A stretch of DNA of 64,000 nt. Source: Psychroserpens sp. SPM9 (GTDB lineage Bacteria; Bacteroidota; Bacteroidia; Flavobacteriales; Flavobacteriaceae). Below the pieces are notes generated by a model. It ran no database searches. It had not been told where the DNA came from and saw nothing but the letters and a program-made list of their open reading frames with translations. The stretch is taken from the NCBI RefSeq assembly GCF_025153525.1, contig NZ_JANZNR010000008.1, positions 124,001 to 188,000 on the forward strand, written 5' to 3'. Both the position numbers and the translations under genes were made by a program. Positions 33,167 through 43,831 of this stretch are shown here, piece after piece; the stretch's first letter is position 1, and every line of letters begins with the position of its first letter.

Positions 33167-35107
33167 ATGAAATTATTAGTTACTGTTGTCCTTCTTTGTG
33201 TTTCCTTATTTAGTCAAGCACAAGTCAAGGATAAGGATGTCTTGTTTACTGTTGATAATGAGCCTGTAATGGCTTCGGAATTTTTAAGAGTTTACAATAA
33301 AAATCTCGATTTGGTAAAAGATGAAAGTCAGAAAGACATCGATTCGTATTTAGAACTTTTTATCAATTATCAGTTAAAAGTTAAAGAAGCACGACGACTA
33401 GAATTGGATAAAGATCCTAATTATATTAGAGAGTTCAATAATTATAAAAAGCAGCTTACTAAAAATTACATGTCGGATAGTGAAGTGACAGACGCACTGG
33501 TAAAAGAAGCTTATGAACGTACAACTAATGATGTAAAAGCATCTCATATTTTAATTCGTATTGACGAAACCGAAACCGATACCATGGCGGTTTATAACCG
33601 TTTATTAAAATTGCGTGAGCGTTTGCAAAATGAAGACTTTGCTACTTTGCAAAAAGAAATACACGATGGGAAAACTATGTTTGCCGAAGACTTAGGTTAT
33701 TTTGGCGGTTTTAAAATGGTGTATCCTTTTGAATCAGCAGCTTTTAATACCGCAATAGGCGAAGTGTCAATGCCATTTAGAACACGCTTTGGATTTCATA
33801 TCGTTAAGGTATTTGACAAACGCAAATCATTAGGTGAAGTTACAGTAGCGCATATTATGGTGTCTTCAAAGCAAAAAGATTCGACGCTTAATCCTGAAAC
33901 CAGAATCCGTCAAATTTATAAGAAAATAGAGCAAGGCGAAAAATTTGAATCGCTTGCTAAGCAGTTTTCTGATGATAAAAGCTCTTCGTCTAAAGGCGGT
34001 ATGTTGGCACCTTTTACTGGCGGACAATTAACGTCTAAGGAGTTTGAGGAAATGGCTTTTTCACTAGAAAATAAAGGAGATATCTCCAAACCTTTTAAAA
34101 CCGATTATGGTTGGCATATTGTAAAGTTAATTGGTAAGAAAGGCATTCAGCCTTTTGAAGAGGTGCAATTAGAATTAAAGAATAAAGTAAAGCGTGATTC
34201 GAGATCAAATCTAATTAATTCGACATTGGTTAAAAAATTAGCTTCCAAGTATGATGTTGAACAACATAAAGAAGGGTTAACTTATTTTGAAAGTATCATT
34301 ACCGATGATTTTTTCAAGCGTGCATGGAAAGCTCCAGAAAATCTAGAAGCCGATAAAACTCTAATCAAAATTGGAAAGCGTTCAGTAACATATAAAGATT
34401 TTTTAGGGCATTTGATGAGCAGCCAACGTAAGTATAGTACTAGAAATGTAACGGTTAAAGCAATGCTTGCGACCGAATATAATACCTTTTATGAGCAGCA
34501 AGTCTTAAAATATCATGAAGATAATTTAGAGTTTGAAAATGAAGATTTTGCTTTCGTTTTAAAAGAATACAGAGATGGATTGTTATTGTTTGATCTTATG
34601 GAACAAGAGGTTTGGAATGCTGCCTCCAAAGACTCCGTTGGTCTACAGGAATTCTACGAAACCCATACCGCTAATTATGTCTGGAAAGACCGTGTTGATG
34701 CTGTGATTTTGTCATCGGCTTCAAAAGCGACTATAGAAAAGGTAAAACGTCAGTTAGAAAATGGGGTTTCTGTTGAAAATATACTTCCTGAAATGAATGC
34801 AAATGGTGAACTAAACGTGATTTCAACAGCCGATGTCTTTGAGAAAGGAAACGAAACACTTCCTGCCGATTTCGAATTTAAGAAAGGCACTTCAAAAGTG
34901 TATCAGCACAATGATTCTTATCATGTTGTATATGTTAAAGAGGTTCATCCTGCAGGTCCAAAATCCTTAGATGAAGCTAAAGGGAAAGTGGTTAGTGATT
35001 ATCAAACTTATATTGAAGACAATTGGGTGAAGGCTTTGAACCAACGTTATAACGTAACGCTCAACGAATCGGTATTAAAACGCGTTAAAAAACAAATCAA
35101 AAACTAA
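33167..35107 (+). CDS. Periplasmic peptidylprolyl isomerase (PpiC/parvulin type, two domains)
   Basis: 646 residues with signal peptide (VVLLCVSLFSQAQV). An N-terminal helical chaperone part is followed by two parvulin domains at about 124-215 (KASHILIRIDETETD to GFHIVKVFDKR) and 229-322 (VAHIMVSSKQKD to GWHIVKLIGKKG), then a further ~300-residue helical region. It is a SurA/PrsA-like folding helper for outer-membrane or secreted proteins. First of three consecutive PPIase-type genes; next gene 5 bp downstream. Confidence 0.93.
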   Translation: MKLLVTVVLLCVSLFSQAQVKDKDVLFTVDNEPVMASEFLRVYNKNLDLVKDESQKDIDSYLELFINYQLKVKEARRLELDKDPNYIREFNNYKKQLTKNYMSDSEVTDALVKEAYERTTNDVKASHILIRIDETETDTMAVYNRLLKLRERLQNEDFATLQKEIHDGKTMFAEDLGYFGGFKMVYPFESAAFNTAIGEVSMPFRTRFGFHIVKVFDKRKSLGEVTVAHIMVSSKQKDSTLNPETRIRQIYKKIEQGEKFESLAKQFSDDKSSSSKGGMLAPFTGGQLTSKEFEEMAFSLENKGDISKPFKTDYGWHIVKLIGKKGIQPFEEVQLELKNKVKRDSRSNLINSTLVKKLASKYDVEQHKEGLTYFESIITDDFFKRAWKAPENLEADKTLIKIGKRSVTYKDFLGHLMSSQRKYSTRNVTVKAMLATEYNTFYEQQVLKYHEDNLEFENEDFAFVLKEYRDGLLLFDLMEQEVWNAASKDSVGLQEFYETHTANYVWKDRVDAVILSSASKATIEKVKRQLENGVSVENILPEMNANGELNVISTADVFEKGNETLPADFEFKKGTSKVYQHNDSYHVVYVKEVHPAGPKSLDEAKGKVVSDYQTYIEDNWVKALNQRYNVTLNESVLKRVKKQIKN

Positions 35108-35112
35108 TTAGC

Positions 35113-35964
35113 TTGAAAAAAGTAACTGTTTTAGTTATCAGTATTATGACCTTGGTTTCTTGTGATTTCTTTAAAGAAACCGATGACAGAATTCCTGTGG
35201 CTCGTATTGGCGAAAACTACCTGTATCAAGAAGATATTGAAGATTTGGTTGTAGAAGGAACGCCAGCCAATGACAGCACACAAATTGTAAACAGTTTTAT
35301 AAACCGATGGGCCACACAACAACTCTTACTAGATGGTGCTGTGCGTAACCTTTCGGAAGGCAAGCAAGCCGATTTTAATAAATTAATAACGCAGTATAAA
35401 AACGATTTGTATACCAAAGCCTATCTGGAAGCTCTGGTAAAAAAAAGCATCGATACTGTAGTTAATGAAACCGAAGCAAAAGCCGTTTTTGATGCCAATC
35501 AAGAAACCTTTAAGCTTAATGAGGAATTGGTGAAATTCAGATACATTACAATTCCGCAGAACGCCATCAATGAAGACGAAATTAAGTCGCGATTTAAACG
35601 TTTTGATGCCGACGATAAGCGCTATTTAGATTCTATTTCAGTTCAGTTTAAAAGCTATTCGCTTAATGATTCAGTTTGGGTAAAAGCATCACAAATGACT
35701 GAAAAAATCAGTGTTTTAAATTCTGAAAACAAAAAAGAACTGTTAAAAAAATCTAATTTTGTACAACTCAAAGATTCATTAGACCTATATTTGATGCAAA
35801 TAAAAGACGTCTTGTCGCAAAACGATTTAGCGCCTTTAGAGTACGTAAAACCTACGGTTGAACAAATCGTTATAAACAAAAGAAAATTAGAGTTGATTAA
35901 ACAACTTGAAAAAGATATTACTAAAGATGCAATTAAAAACAAACAATTTGAAATCTACAACTAA
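35113..35964 (+). CDS. SurA-like lipoprotein chaperone lacking a clear PPIase domain
   Basis: 283 residues from a TTG start, 5 bp after the previous stop; the TTG yields a proper lipoprotein signal (VLVISIMTLVSC, Cys17). The sequence begins the SurA-like helical fold (IPVARIGENYLYQEDI) but I see no HILI...GFHI parvulin signature, so it is probably a chaperone-only paralogue. It lies between two parvulins and overlaps the next gene by about 38 bp, indicating one operon. Confidence 0.8.
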   Translation: MKKVTVLVISIMTLVSCDFFKETDDRIPVARIGENYLYQEDIEDLVVEGTPANDSTQIVNSFINRWATQQLLLDGAVRNLSEGKQADFNKLITQYKNDLYTKAYLEALVKKSIDTVVNETEAKAVFDANQETFKLNEELVKFRYITIPQNAINEDEIKSRFKRFDADDKRYLDSISVQFKSYSLNDSVWVKASQMTEKISVLNSENKKELLKKSNFVQLKDSLDLYLMQIKDVLSQNDLAPLEYVKPTVEQIVINKRKLELIKQLEKDITKDAIKNKQFEIYN

Positions 35965-37381
35965 ATCTATATACACCACTTTACTTGTGTGTGTCTTGAC
36001 GATGAGCGTATCCTTTGCTCAGGAAATTATTCAGGATGTTGAAGATACCTCTAAAAAAGAAATAGATTCGACGCAACGTTCAGATCGAAGAAAAGTGGAT
36101 GGTGTTGCAGCAGTCGTTGGTGACTTTGTTGTATTAGATTCTGATATTGACAAAGAATACATCCAACTACAAGCACGAGGTGTTTCGATTAAAGAGATTA
36201 CAAGATGCCAGTTGTTTGGAAAATTACTGGAAGACAAACTGTATGCGCATCATGCTATTCAGGATAGTATAACAGTTAACGAATTGGAAATCCGTTCTAA
36301 TATCGAGCAACAAATGAATGCCTTTTTAGAACAAAAAGGAACCATGCAAGAACTGTTAGATTATTACAATAAAGATAGTGAGCAAAGTTTGCGTGAAGAA
36401 ATGTTTGAAATCAACAAAAACCAAAAACTGGCAAGCGATATGCAACGTAAAATTATCGCTGATGTTGAGGTTACTCCTGAAGAAGTTAGAGACTATTTTA
36501 ACAGTATCCCTAAAGATGAGCGTCCTGTATTTGGTACCGAACTGAAAGTAGCTCAAATTGTAGTTATTCCTGAAATTAGTGAGGAAGCCAAACAAGCTGC
36601 TATTGACAAACTTAAAGAGTATAAAGCCGATGTTATCGAAAACGGAGCGAGTTTTACAACCAAAGCAGTATTCTATTCTGATGATGTTGCTGCCAAGAAA
36701 AAAGGAGGGATGTACACTTTAAACAGAAAGCGTCCTCAAATGGTAAAAGAGTTTAGAGATGTCGCTTTTTCATTGCAAGAAGGCGAAATATCAGAACCTT
36801 TTGAAACCGATTTTGGATATCATATTATTTTGTTAGAAAAAATTAGAGGACAAGAATACGATGTAAGACACATATTGCTACGTCCAGAAATTACCGAAGC
36901 CTCTATATTAGCTGCAAAAGAAAAAATCACGAAAGTGCGAGAGCAAATTATTGCAGGAGATTTAAGCTTTGCTGATGCTGCTCGTGAGTTTAGTGATGAG
37001 AAGGAAACGAAGTATGAGGGCGGACAATTAATCAATCCTTACACACAAGATTCCAGTATGGAGTTAACCAAAATGGATCCTGAGCTTTATGGTCAAATTC
37101 AAGATTTAAAGGATGATGAAATTAGTTTGGTGTTACAAGACCAGGATAGAATCAATCCAATCAAATTTAAAATACTTACAGTTACAGATAGAATTGATGA
37201 GCATGAAGCCGACTTCTCTCGTGATTATCTAAAAATTAAAGCCTTAGCGCTTCAAGAAAAGCAGTACAAAGAAATTCAAAAATGGCAAGAAGAAAAGATT
37301 TTTGATACCTATGTAAAAATCAGTGATGATTATAAAAGCTGCGAATTTAATAGTAACTGGTTAAAAACAGAAAAAGAATAA
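35927..37381 (+). CDS. surA: Periplasmic peptidylprolyl isomerase, SurA-like
   Basis: 484 residues from the ATG at 35927, overlapping the previous gene; a TTG at 35906 or 35948 is also possible, and all leave the signal peptide IYTTLLVCVLTMSVSFAQ intact. The SurA N-domain (VDGVAAVVGDFVVLDSDID) is followed by two parvulin domains (LKVAQIVVIPEIS to GYHIILLEKIRG, then VRHILLRPEIT onward). It escorts outer-membrane proteins through the periplasm. MoxR follows 1 bp later. Confidence 0.93.
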   Translation: MQLKTNNLKSTTKSIYTTLLVCVLTMSVSFAQEIIQDVEDTSKKEIDSTQRSDRRKVDGVAAVVGDFVVLDSDIDKEYIQLQARGVSIKEITRCQLFGKLLEDKLYAHHAIQDSITVNELEIRSNIEQQMNAFLEQKGTMQELLDYYNKDSEQSLREEMFEINKNQKLASDMQRKIIADVEVTPEEVRDYFNSIPKDERPVFGTELKVAQIVVIPEISEEAKQAAIDKLKEYKADVIENGASFTTKAVFYSDDVAAKKKGGMYTLNRKRPQMVKEFRDVAFSLQEGEISEPFETDFGYHIILLEKIRGQEYDVRHILLRPEITEASILAAKEKITKVREQIIAGDLSFADAAREFSDEKETKYEGGQLINPYTQDSSMELTKMDPELYGQIQDLKDDEISLVLQDQDRINPIKFKILTVTDRIDEHEADFSRDYLKIKALALQEKQYKEIQKWQEEKIFDTYVKISDDYKSCEFNSNWLKTEKE

Positions 37382-37382
37382 T

Positions 37383-38336
37383 ATGTCTGACGTCGCTGCA
37401 ATTGAACAGTTTGTAAAAAAATATAATGCCCTAAAAACCGAAGTCGCCAAAGTTATTGTTGGTCAGGATGAGGTTGTAAATCAGATTTTAATATCGATTT
37501 TTTCGGGAGGTCACTCCTTATTAATTGGTGTGCCTGGTTTAGCAAAAACCTTAATGGTAAATACCATTGCTCAGGCTTTAGGCTTAGATTTTAAACGAAT
37601 TCAGTTTACGCCAGATTTGATGCCAAGTGATATTCTTGGAAGCGAAATATTAGACGAAAACAGACAATTTAAATTTATTAAAGGTCCGATATTTGCCAAT
37701 ATTATTTTGGCAGATGAGATCAACCGTACGCCTCCAAAAACACAAGCCGCTTTATTAGAAGCAATGCAGGAACGCGCTGTGACTGTGTCTGGACATCATT
37801 ATAAGTTGAGTTTACCGTATTTTGTTTTAGCAACACAAAACCCTATTGAGCAAGAAGGAACCTATCCGTTACCCGAAGCGCAATTAGACCGATTTATGTT
37901 TGCAATCAATCTAGAATATCCAACATTTGCTGAAGAAGTTCAGGTAGTGAAATCTACCACAACAGATGTACAAAATCAAGTGAATGCTTTATTTACAGCT
38001 CAGGAAATTATCGATTTTCAGAATGTGATTCGTCGCATTCCTGTGCCAGATAATGTGATTGAATATGCAGTTCGTATGGTTAGTAAAACAAGACCAAAAG
38101 CCTCAACAGCATCAGAGTTAGTGGCCGAATTTGTAGATTGGGGAGCTGGACCAAGAGCATCACAGAATTTGATTCTTGCAGCAAAAACTCATGCTGCCAT
38201 TAATGGGAAATTTTCACCAGATATAGAAAATATTCAAGCGGTTGCTTCTGGGATTCTTCGCCATAGAATTATCAAAAACTACAAAGCCGAAGCAGAAGGC
38301 ATTACCGATGAGCAAATCATCAAAAGTTTGTTTTAA
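37383..38336 (+). CDS. moxR: MoxR family AAA+ ATPase
   Basis: 317 residues with Walker A GVPGLAKT, Walker B IILADEINR, the family signature TPPKTQAALLEAMQERAV and sensor LATQNPIEQEGTYPLPEAQLDRF. MoxR ATPases assist maturation of protein complexes, usually with VWA-domain partners. No VWA gene follows in this window; the next gene is convergent with no gap. Last gene of the parvulin operon. Confidence 0.96.
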   Translation: MSDVAAIEQFVKKYNALKTEVAKVIVGQDEVVNQILISIFSGGHSLLIGVPGLAKTLMVNTIAQALGLDFKRIQFTPDLMPSDILGSEILDENRQFKFIKGPIFANIILADEINRTPPKTQAALLEAMQERAVTVSGHHYKLSLPYFVLATQNPIEQEGTYPLPEAQLDRFMFAINLEYPTFAEEVQVVKSTTTDVQNQVNALFTAQEIIDFQNVIRRIPVPDNVIEYAVRMVSKTRPKASTASELVAEFVDWGAGPRASQNLILAAKTHAAINGKFSPDIENIQAVASGILRHRIIKNYKAEAEGITDEQIIKSLF

Positions 38337-38930
38337 TTAGTCTAATAATCGACGAATATCTGCTTCTAAAAGGTGTAAGTCACTTTCCAAAAGAATATTA
38401 TAAAACCCACGAATGTATTGTTGCTTGTCAATTAATGCGACGTAGCTGGAATGGTAAAAGTCTGTCCCATCTTCGTTAGGCCTAAAATTGGTTTTTAGTT
38501 GTTGTGCAATCGCTTGTAATTGTGCTTCGGAAGTTGCGCGTAACAATTGCCATTGCGAAGTATTGATATGGTGAATTTTAGAATAGTAGGCCAATTGCTC
38601 TATGTTGTCTTTTTCAAAATCTATCGATATCGAAAATTGTTTAAACTGCTTCTCTTCAGAAAATATTTCAGAAAGCTCTTGTTGTTTGATCCGCATTGGC
38701 GGACAAATAGAAGGGCAGGTTGTGAAGAAGAAATTCATGGTATGTACTGTGCCTTCCGTAGCCGATGAGGTAATGGTATCACCATCTTGATTGACGAATT
38801 TGAAATCTGAAATTTTATATACTTCTTTCTTTCCGTCAACATAATTATAACTCAATATAGGAAGCTCTGCAGCCTTTTCGCTACAAGCGAGTGTCAAAAA
38901 CAGTAATCCGTAAAGAAGTTTTGATTTCAA
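38337..38930 (-). CDS. SCO1/SenC family copper chaperone lipoprotein
   Basis: 197 residues with lipobox LAC (Cys16). A thioredoxin-like fold carries the copper site TCPSICPPM (Cys72, Cys76) and a distal His160 in FYHSSYVALID. SCO proteins deliver Cu to the CuA site of cytochrome oxidase or to other periplasmic copper enzymes. It is 3 bp downstream of the membrane-anchored PHM-like protein on the same strand, which suggests that protein as client. No oxidase subunit is nearby. Confidence 0.93.
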   Translation of the reverse strand: MKSKLLYGLLFLTLACSEKAAELPILSYNYVDGKKEVYKISDFKFVNQDGDTITSSATEGTVHTMNFFFTTCPSICPPMRIKQQELSEIFSEEKQFKQFSISIDFEKDNIEQLAYYSKIHHINTSQWQLLRATSEAQLQAIAQQLKTNFRPNEDGTDFYHSSYVALIDKQQYIRGFYNILLESDLHLLEADIRRLLD

Positions 38931-38933
38931 AGC

Positions 38934-40076
38934 CTAAAGTTTGAGTTCTCTAACTTTATTTTCCATTTCACCATCGTAGTAAAAGATAGCCATACTTGCC
39001 ATCATTTCCTGATCGTTGTCTGTTGTATTGTCTACATCCAATTCCATTTCATAAACATGGTCTGCATACATCCAAACGCCTTTCTGGCTGGAAAATGAAG
39101 GTGTGCTTTTTAAACCAATTTTTTCTGTGAAATTTTCACTGTTACAATCGTAAATTATAGTACCCGTAGTTTTATCTCTGAGTTTAAAGCGATTGGCAAA
39201 CGGATGTAAATGCGAAGTGATTTGATGTAACCGTATGCTGTCTTTAATTTGTAATTGTTGTGTAGCATCGTAGGTGTAATTATGTTTCCCTGGCGCTATG
39301 ATCCAATGCCCGGAAAGTGCATTGCCTTCAGTATCTAAATACGAATGGTTTTTAGTTTCTACAGGAATGCAAGCGTTTGGGAGTTGCTCTGTCGGACCTT
39401 TAAAAGGATCTTTTGGGTCGTAAGGAAACATCATAAATACCGTTTTTGGTTGCAACGGAATTAAGGTTTTCTCACGGTTGTTTACATAACCAATTTCAAT
39501 TTTATGCTTTATGTTAAATGTAGAATCTGTGATATTGTGATTAAGAGCTTGCGCATTGATAAATAAACGTTCGTTTGAAAATACAGGAAAGCCAAAACCG
39601 TCTGGTAATTTAAAATCTTCAACCCCATTACTTATGGATGTGATTCTAGGATATTGCGAACCAATACGTTCTGTTAAGTTCCATCGGTTGTAATGTTCGG
39701 CATCGCGATATTCAAAATTGGTGTGACAAACAAAGTCGTTGGATAGTTTTCGCTTTTCATCAGATGAAACAGCATTTGTTTTAAAAGAGGTCAACCATAA
39801 TAATTCATCTTTTGAATCGTCAATAACTACATATTGATCCGATTTTGGGCCTTCCATAGACTTGTAAATATTACTAATAACGAAGGTTGGAGACGTGAAA
39901 ACAATCTTGTCCTTACTTAGGTCTTTTTTCCATTCAGAATCTACTAAATTTAAAGTGTAATAAATCTTAGATTTGATGAGCTCTTGATGTCTTGTTTTTA
40001 AGGTTTTGAAATAAATAAATCCGCCACCAAGAATCAAAACCAGAAAAATTAGTATAAATTTAAACCTCTTGCGCAT
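38934..40076 (-). CDS. Membrane-anchored protein with PHM-like copper ligands
   Basis: 380 residues with an N-terminal anchor helix (about 7-24). The order of potential copper ligands mirrors peptidylglycine/dopamine monooxygenase folds: Cys117-His118 (VCHTNFEY), His180, then His289-x-His291 (SHLHPFANRF) and Met358/Met359 (DQEMMASMAIFYYDG) near the end. The family assignment is my inference and not a known annotation; the second HH-type ligand is partly replaced. It lies directly upstream of the SCO gene. Alternative: a non-catalytic copper-binding protein. Confidence 0.55.
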   Translation of the reverse strand: MRKRFKFILIFLVLILGGGFIYFKTLKTRHQELIKSKIYYTLNLVDSEWKKDLSKDKIVFTSPTFVISNIYKSMEGPKSDQYVVIDDSKDELLWLTSFKTNAVSSDEKRKLSNDFVCHTNFEYRDAEHYNRWNLTERIGSQYPRITSISNGVEDFKLPDGFGFPVFSNERLFINAQALNHNITDSTFNIKHKIEIGYVNNREKTLIPLQPKTVFMMFPYDPKDPFKGPTEQLPNACIPVETKNHSYLDTEGNALSGHWIIAPGKHNYTYDATQQLQIKDSIRLHQITSHLHPFANRFKLRDKTTGTIIYDCNSENFTEKIGLKSTPSFSSQKGVWMYADHVYEMELDVDNTTDNDQEMMASMAIFYYDGEMENKVRELKL

Positions 40077-40140
40077 AACTTAAAATGTGTATAATCAAAT
40101 GTAATGAAACCATCATGATAAAAAAAATGATGTGACACGA

Positions 40141-41277
40141 ATGAAAATAGACAACGAGAAACGAATTTTTGGCTTAGATATCATGCGTGCCATAGCAATA
40201 CTTTTGGTCGTAGCATCACATGCGGTTTGGATTTTTCCGCAATCTAAAAATATAGTGACCGATTTGATGAGTATTGCAGGTGTTTTGGGTGTGGAGATTT
40301 TCTTTGTACTGAGTGGTTTTTTAATTGGAAGATTGATTTATCGTCTTTTTCAAAATGATGATTTTAGCTTTAAAAGTATAAGCTATTTTTGGGTAAGGCG
40401 CTGGTTTCGAACCTTACCTAATTATTATTTAATTTTGTTAGTTAATGTGATTTTGGCACTGTTTCTCGGAACTGTGATGCCAGATCATTTGTGGCGTTAT
40501 GCGTTTTTTATGCAAAATTTTTCTTGGGAAATGCCGCTCTTTTTTGGTGAATCCTGGAGTTTGCCTATTGAAGAATTTGCCTATATCATTGGGCCATTAT
40601 TACTATATTTTTTAGGGTTTCTTAAACTGAAGGTCAACAAGTCTAAACTGTTTTTTGGGGTAACCCTTATCATTGTCATTTTCTTTTTTGTAACCAAAGT
40701 GTTTTACAACAACAGTCACCCGGAAACTAATATGATATTTTGGAATGTGAATTTAAAAGCAGTGACGATTTATAGAATTGACGCTATTTATTATGGCGTT
40801 TTAGCAGCTTATGTATCTATTATTCGTGTGTCATTTTGGAAGCGATACCGCTATTTATTTTTAATACTCGGAGGTCTTATGTTTTTAGGGTTGAACTTTG
40901 TAGTGCCTATGAAACAGATTTTTATTGAAAGTCATCCGTTTTTTTGGAATGTACTTTACTTACCAATTAACTCGATAGCGATTGCATTTACACTTCCGTT
41001 TTTATCGCAACTAAAATCGGCTCCTAAATGGATTTTGATGCCCGTAACGCTCATTAGTTTGATTTCTTATTCTATGTATTTGATTCATTACTCTGTAGTG
41101 ATGCAAGTCATGAAGCATTTTTTTCCTACGGAAGGCTTGTCAACAACATTGCTATTAGGCTATTGTTTCGTTTATCTTATTGTTACCTGTATCTTGTCTT
41201 ATGTCTTATATGTGCTTTTTGAACGACCAATGACCAATCTACGTGATTCTGATAGAATTAAGAATCATTTTAAATAA
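40141..41277 (+). CDS. Acyltransferase 3 (OafA/YrhL-like) membrane protein
   Basis: 378 residues from the ATG at 40141; a GTG at 40132 adds three residues. About ten TM segments. The family opening GLDIMRAIAILLVVASHAVWIFP contains the conserved catalytic-site His (SHA), followed by FFVLSGFLIGRLI and RWFRTLPNYYLILLV with the conserved arginines. It transfers acyl groups to surface carbohydrates or lipids; the acceptor is unknown. It stands alone, divergent from the copper pair. Confidence 0.9.
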   Translation: MKIDNEKRIFGLDIMRAIAILLVVASHAVWIFPQSKNIVTDLMSIAGVLGVEIFFVLSGFLIGRLIYRLFQNDDFSFKSISYFWVRRWFRTLPNYYLILLVNVILALFLGTVMPDHLWRYAFFMQNFSWEMPLFFGESWSLPIEEFAYIIGPLLLYFLGFLKLKVNKSKLFFGVTLIIVIFFFVTKVFYNNSHPETNMIFWNVNLKAVTIYRIDAIYYGVLAAYVSIIRVSFWKRYRYLFLILGGLMFLGLNFVVPMKQIFIESHPFFWNVLYLPINSIAIAFTLPFLSQLKSAPKWILMPVTLISLISYSMYLIHYSVVMQVMKHFFPTEGLSTTLLLGYCFVYLIVTCILSYVLYVLFERPMTNLRDSDRIKNHFK

Positions 41278-41390
41278 GGTTCATTTGTTAATTTAATAAT
41301 TTTGACCTATTTTTTTTGTTAATATTTCATTTTAAACCTAAAAAACAATGGTTTTAGTGAGTTATGTTTAATGTTTTTAGCATTTTATTA

Positions 41391-41426
41391 CATATTTTAA
41401 AATATGCTATAAAATTCGTAATTTTG
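41391..41426 (+). promoter_or_regulatory. Promoter region of aconitase with palindrome
   Basis: The -7 box TAATTTTG is at 41419-41426. A perfect 16-bp AT palindrome CATATTTTAAAATATG lies at 41391-41406, where the -33 element would be expected; no TTG is present, so an activator may bind there. Confidence 0.5.
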
Positions 41427-41468
41427 CGAGACTTTTTAATACGATAATTAACCCTTTAAAAAATATAT

Positions 41469-43739
41469 ATGGCTTTTGATATAGACATGATAAAAAAGGT
41501 TTATGCTAATATGACTGAGCGTGTAGATGCCGCTCGTGATATTGTTGGTAAACCACTAACACTTTCAGAAAAAATATTATACGCACATCTTTGGGATGGT
41601 AATCCAACAAAAGCTTTTACTAGAGGTAAAGACTATGTGGATTTTGCTCCAGACAGAGTAGCGTGTCAGGATGCAACAGCACAAATGGCTTTATTACAAT
41701 TTATGCAAGCTGGAAAACCTAAAGTGGCTGTTCCTACTACTGTACATTGTGATCACTTGATTCAAGCTAAAAATGGTGCAACTTCAGATTTGCAACATGC
41801 CATTAATACGAGTAATGAAGTGTTTAATTTCTTAGAGTCTGTTTCAAATAAATATGGTATTGGTTTCTGGAAACCTGGTGCAGGAATTATTCACCAGGTG
41901 GTTTTAGAAAATTATGCATTTCCTGGCGGAATGATGATTGGAACCGATTCTCACACCGTAAATGCTGGTGGATTAGGAATGGTTGCCATTGGTGTAGGTG
42001 GAGCAGATGCTGTTGATGTGATGGCTGGTATGGCTTGGGAATTGAAATTTCCGAAGTTAATTGGTGTAAGATTAACTGGTAAATTATCAGGATGGACAGC
42101 ACCTAAAGACGTTATTCTTAAAGTAGCTGATATCTTAACCGTTAAAGGTGGAACAGGAGCTATTGTTGAATATTTCGGACCAGGAGCTACAGGAATGTCT
42201 TGTACGGGTAAAGGAACCATTTGCAATATGGGAGCCGAAATTGGTGCGACGACGTCAACGTTTGGTTATGACGAATCTATGGAGCGTTATTTACGTGCTA
42301 CAGATCGACCAGATGTTGCCGATGCGGCAAATCAAATTAAAGACTATTTAACAGGTGATGCTGAAGTATATGCGAATCCAGAATTATACTTTGACCAGGT
42401 TATCGATATCGATTTATCAGAATTAAATCCGTTGTTAAACGGTCCGTTTACACCAGATTTATCAACCGCTGTGGGTTCAGCTATGAATGAAAAAGCTAAA
42501 GCTAACGATTGGCCATTAAAAGTAGAATGGGGATTAATCGGGTCCTGTACCAATTCTTCTTATGAAGATTTATCACGTGCCTCGTCTGTAGCACAACAAG
42601 CTTTAGATAAAGGTTTAAAAACAAAAGCTGAATTTGGAATCAATCCAGGCTCTGAAATGGTACGATATACCACTGAAAGAGACGGGATTCTTGAAATTTT
42701 TGAAAAATTAGATGCTAAGATTTTTACGAATGCTTGCGGACCATGTATTGGACAATGGGCACGTTATGAAGATCCTAAAAATGCACCTAAAAACAGTATC
42801 GTACATTCATTTAACAGAAACTTTGCCAAGCGTGCCGATGGAAATCCAAATACACATGCCTTTGTCGCGTCTCCTGAAATAACGGCTGCAATCGCAATTG
42901 CTGGTCGCTTGGATTTTAATCCGATGACCGATAAATTAATCAATGAAAATGGAGAAGAAGTGATGCTAGATGAACCAACAGGATGGGAATTACCTCCTAA
43001 AGGTTTTGCAGTGGATGATAACGGATATTTAGAGCCTATGGCAGACGGAAGTGGTGTAGAAGTTAAAGTCGCTTCAGATTCTGAACGTCTACAATTACTA
43101 ACACCTTTCGAACCTTTAGGTGATTCGATCACTGGTGCCAAACTTTTAATTAAAGCCTTCGGAAAATGTACAACAGACCACATTTCCATGGCTGGACCTT
43201 GGTTACGTTTCCGTGGACATCTAGATAATATTGCAAACAACACCTTAATTGGTGCTGTAAATGCCTTTGGTAAGAAAACCAACTTTGTTAAAAACCAATT
43301 AACAGGTGAATATGGAGGTGTGCCAGATACCGCTAGAGCTTATAAAGCTGCCGGAGTTAAATCGATTGTTGTGGGAGACCATAACTACGGAGAAGGGTCA
43401 TCTCGTGAGCATGCTGCGATGCAACCACGTCATTTGGGTGTTGCTGCGGTGATTGTAAAATCATTTGCACGTATCCACGAAACTAACCTTAAAAAACAAG
43501 GGATGTTAGGATTGACTTTTGCAAATGAAAGTGATTACGATTTAATTCAGGAAGATGATACGTTTAACTTCTTAGACCTAAACGAGTTTGCTCCAGACAA
43601 GCAATTAACAATTGAAATTGTACATGCTGATGGAACAAAAGATACTATTAAAGTAAACCATACGTATAACCAATCTCAAATTGACTGGTATAATGAAGGT
43701 TCTGCTTTAAACTTAATTAAAAAAGAGAATGCTGCTTAG
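41469..43739 (+). CDS. acnA: Aconitate hydratase (mitochondrial-type AcnA)
   Basis: 756 residues, the length of mitochondrial-type aconitases. It interconverts citrate and isocitrate in the TCA cycle. The 4Fe-4S ligands are visible in [10 protein letters not shown] and in [11 protein letters not shown] (CxxC). The swivel domain at the C-terminus has [22 protein letters not shown] with the active-site serine/arginine region. Monocistronic with its own terminator. Confidence 0.97.
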   Translation: MAFDIDMIKKVYANMTERVDAARDIVGKPLTLSEKILYAHLWDGNPTKAFTRGKDYVDFAPDRVACQDATAQMALLQFMQAGKPKVAVPTTVHCDHLIQAKNGATSDLQHAINTSNEVFNFLESVSNKYGIGFWKPGAGIIHQVVLENYAFPGGMMIGTDSHTVNAGGLGMVAIGVGGADAVDVMAGMAWELKFPKLIGVRLTGKLSGWTAPKDVILKVADILTVKGGTGAIVEYFGPGATGMSCTGKGTICNMGAEIGATTSTFGYDESMERYLRATDRPDVADAANQIKDYLTGDAEVYANPELYFDQVIDIDLSELNPLLNGPFTPDLSTAVGSAMNEKAKANDWPLKVEWGLIGSCTNSSYEDLSRASSVAQQALDKGLKTKAEFGINPGSEMVRYTTERDGILEIFEKLDAKIFTNACGPCIGQWARYEDPKNAPKNSIVHSFNRNFAKRADGNPNTHAFVASPEITAAIAIAGRLDFNPMTDKLINENGEEVMLDEPTGWELPPKGFAVDDNGYLEPMADGSGVEVKVASDSERLQLLTPFEPLGDSITGAKLLIKAFGKCTTDHISMAGPWLRFRGHLDNIANNTLIGAVNAFGKKTNFVKNQLTGEYGGVPDTARAYKAAGVKSIVVGDHNYGEGSSREHAAMQPRHLGVAAVIVKSFARIHETNLKKQGMLGLTFANESDYDLIQEDDTFNFLDLNEFAPDKQLTIEIVHADGTKDTIKVNHTYNQSQIDWYNEGSALNLIKKENAA

Positions 43740-43761
43740 CATTTTAAAGCTAATAAATTAC

Positions 43762-43791
43762 AAAGCCCTTGATGTTTCAAGGGCTTTTTTT
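43762..43791 (+). terminator. Terminator after aconitase
   Basis: Perfect 11-bp stem AAAGCCCTTGA/TCAAGGGCTTT (43762-43772 with 43777-43787), TGTT loop, then T run. Confidence 0.95.
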
Positions 43792-43831
43792 ATGAGAGAA
43801 CTGTAAGGCTTTTAGAGCTAGAACGACTGCT

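Noticed and set aside
42764-43282. Long minus-strand open frame inside aconitase (172 codons)
   Set aside because: It lies fully antisense to a conserved enzyme, has low-complexity Ser/Pro-rich translation and no start signals; it is a shadow of codon bias.
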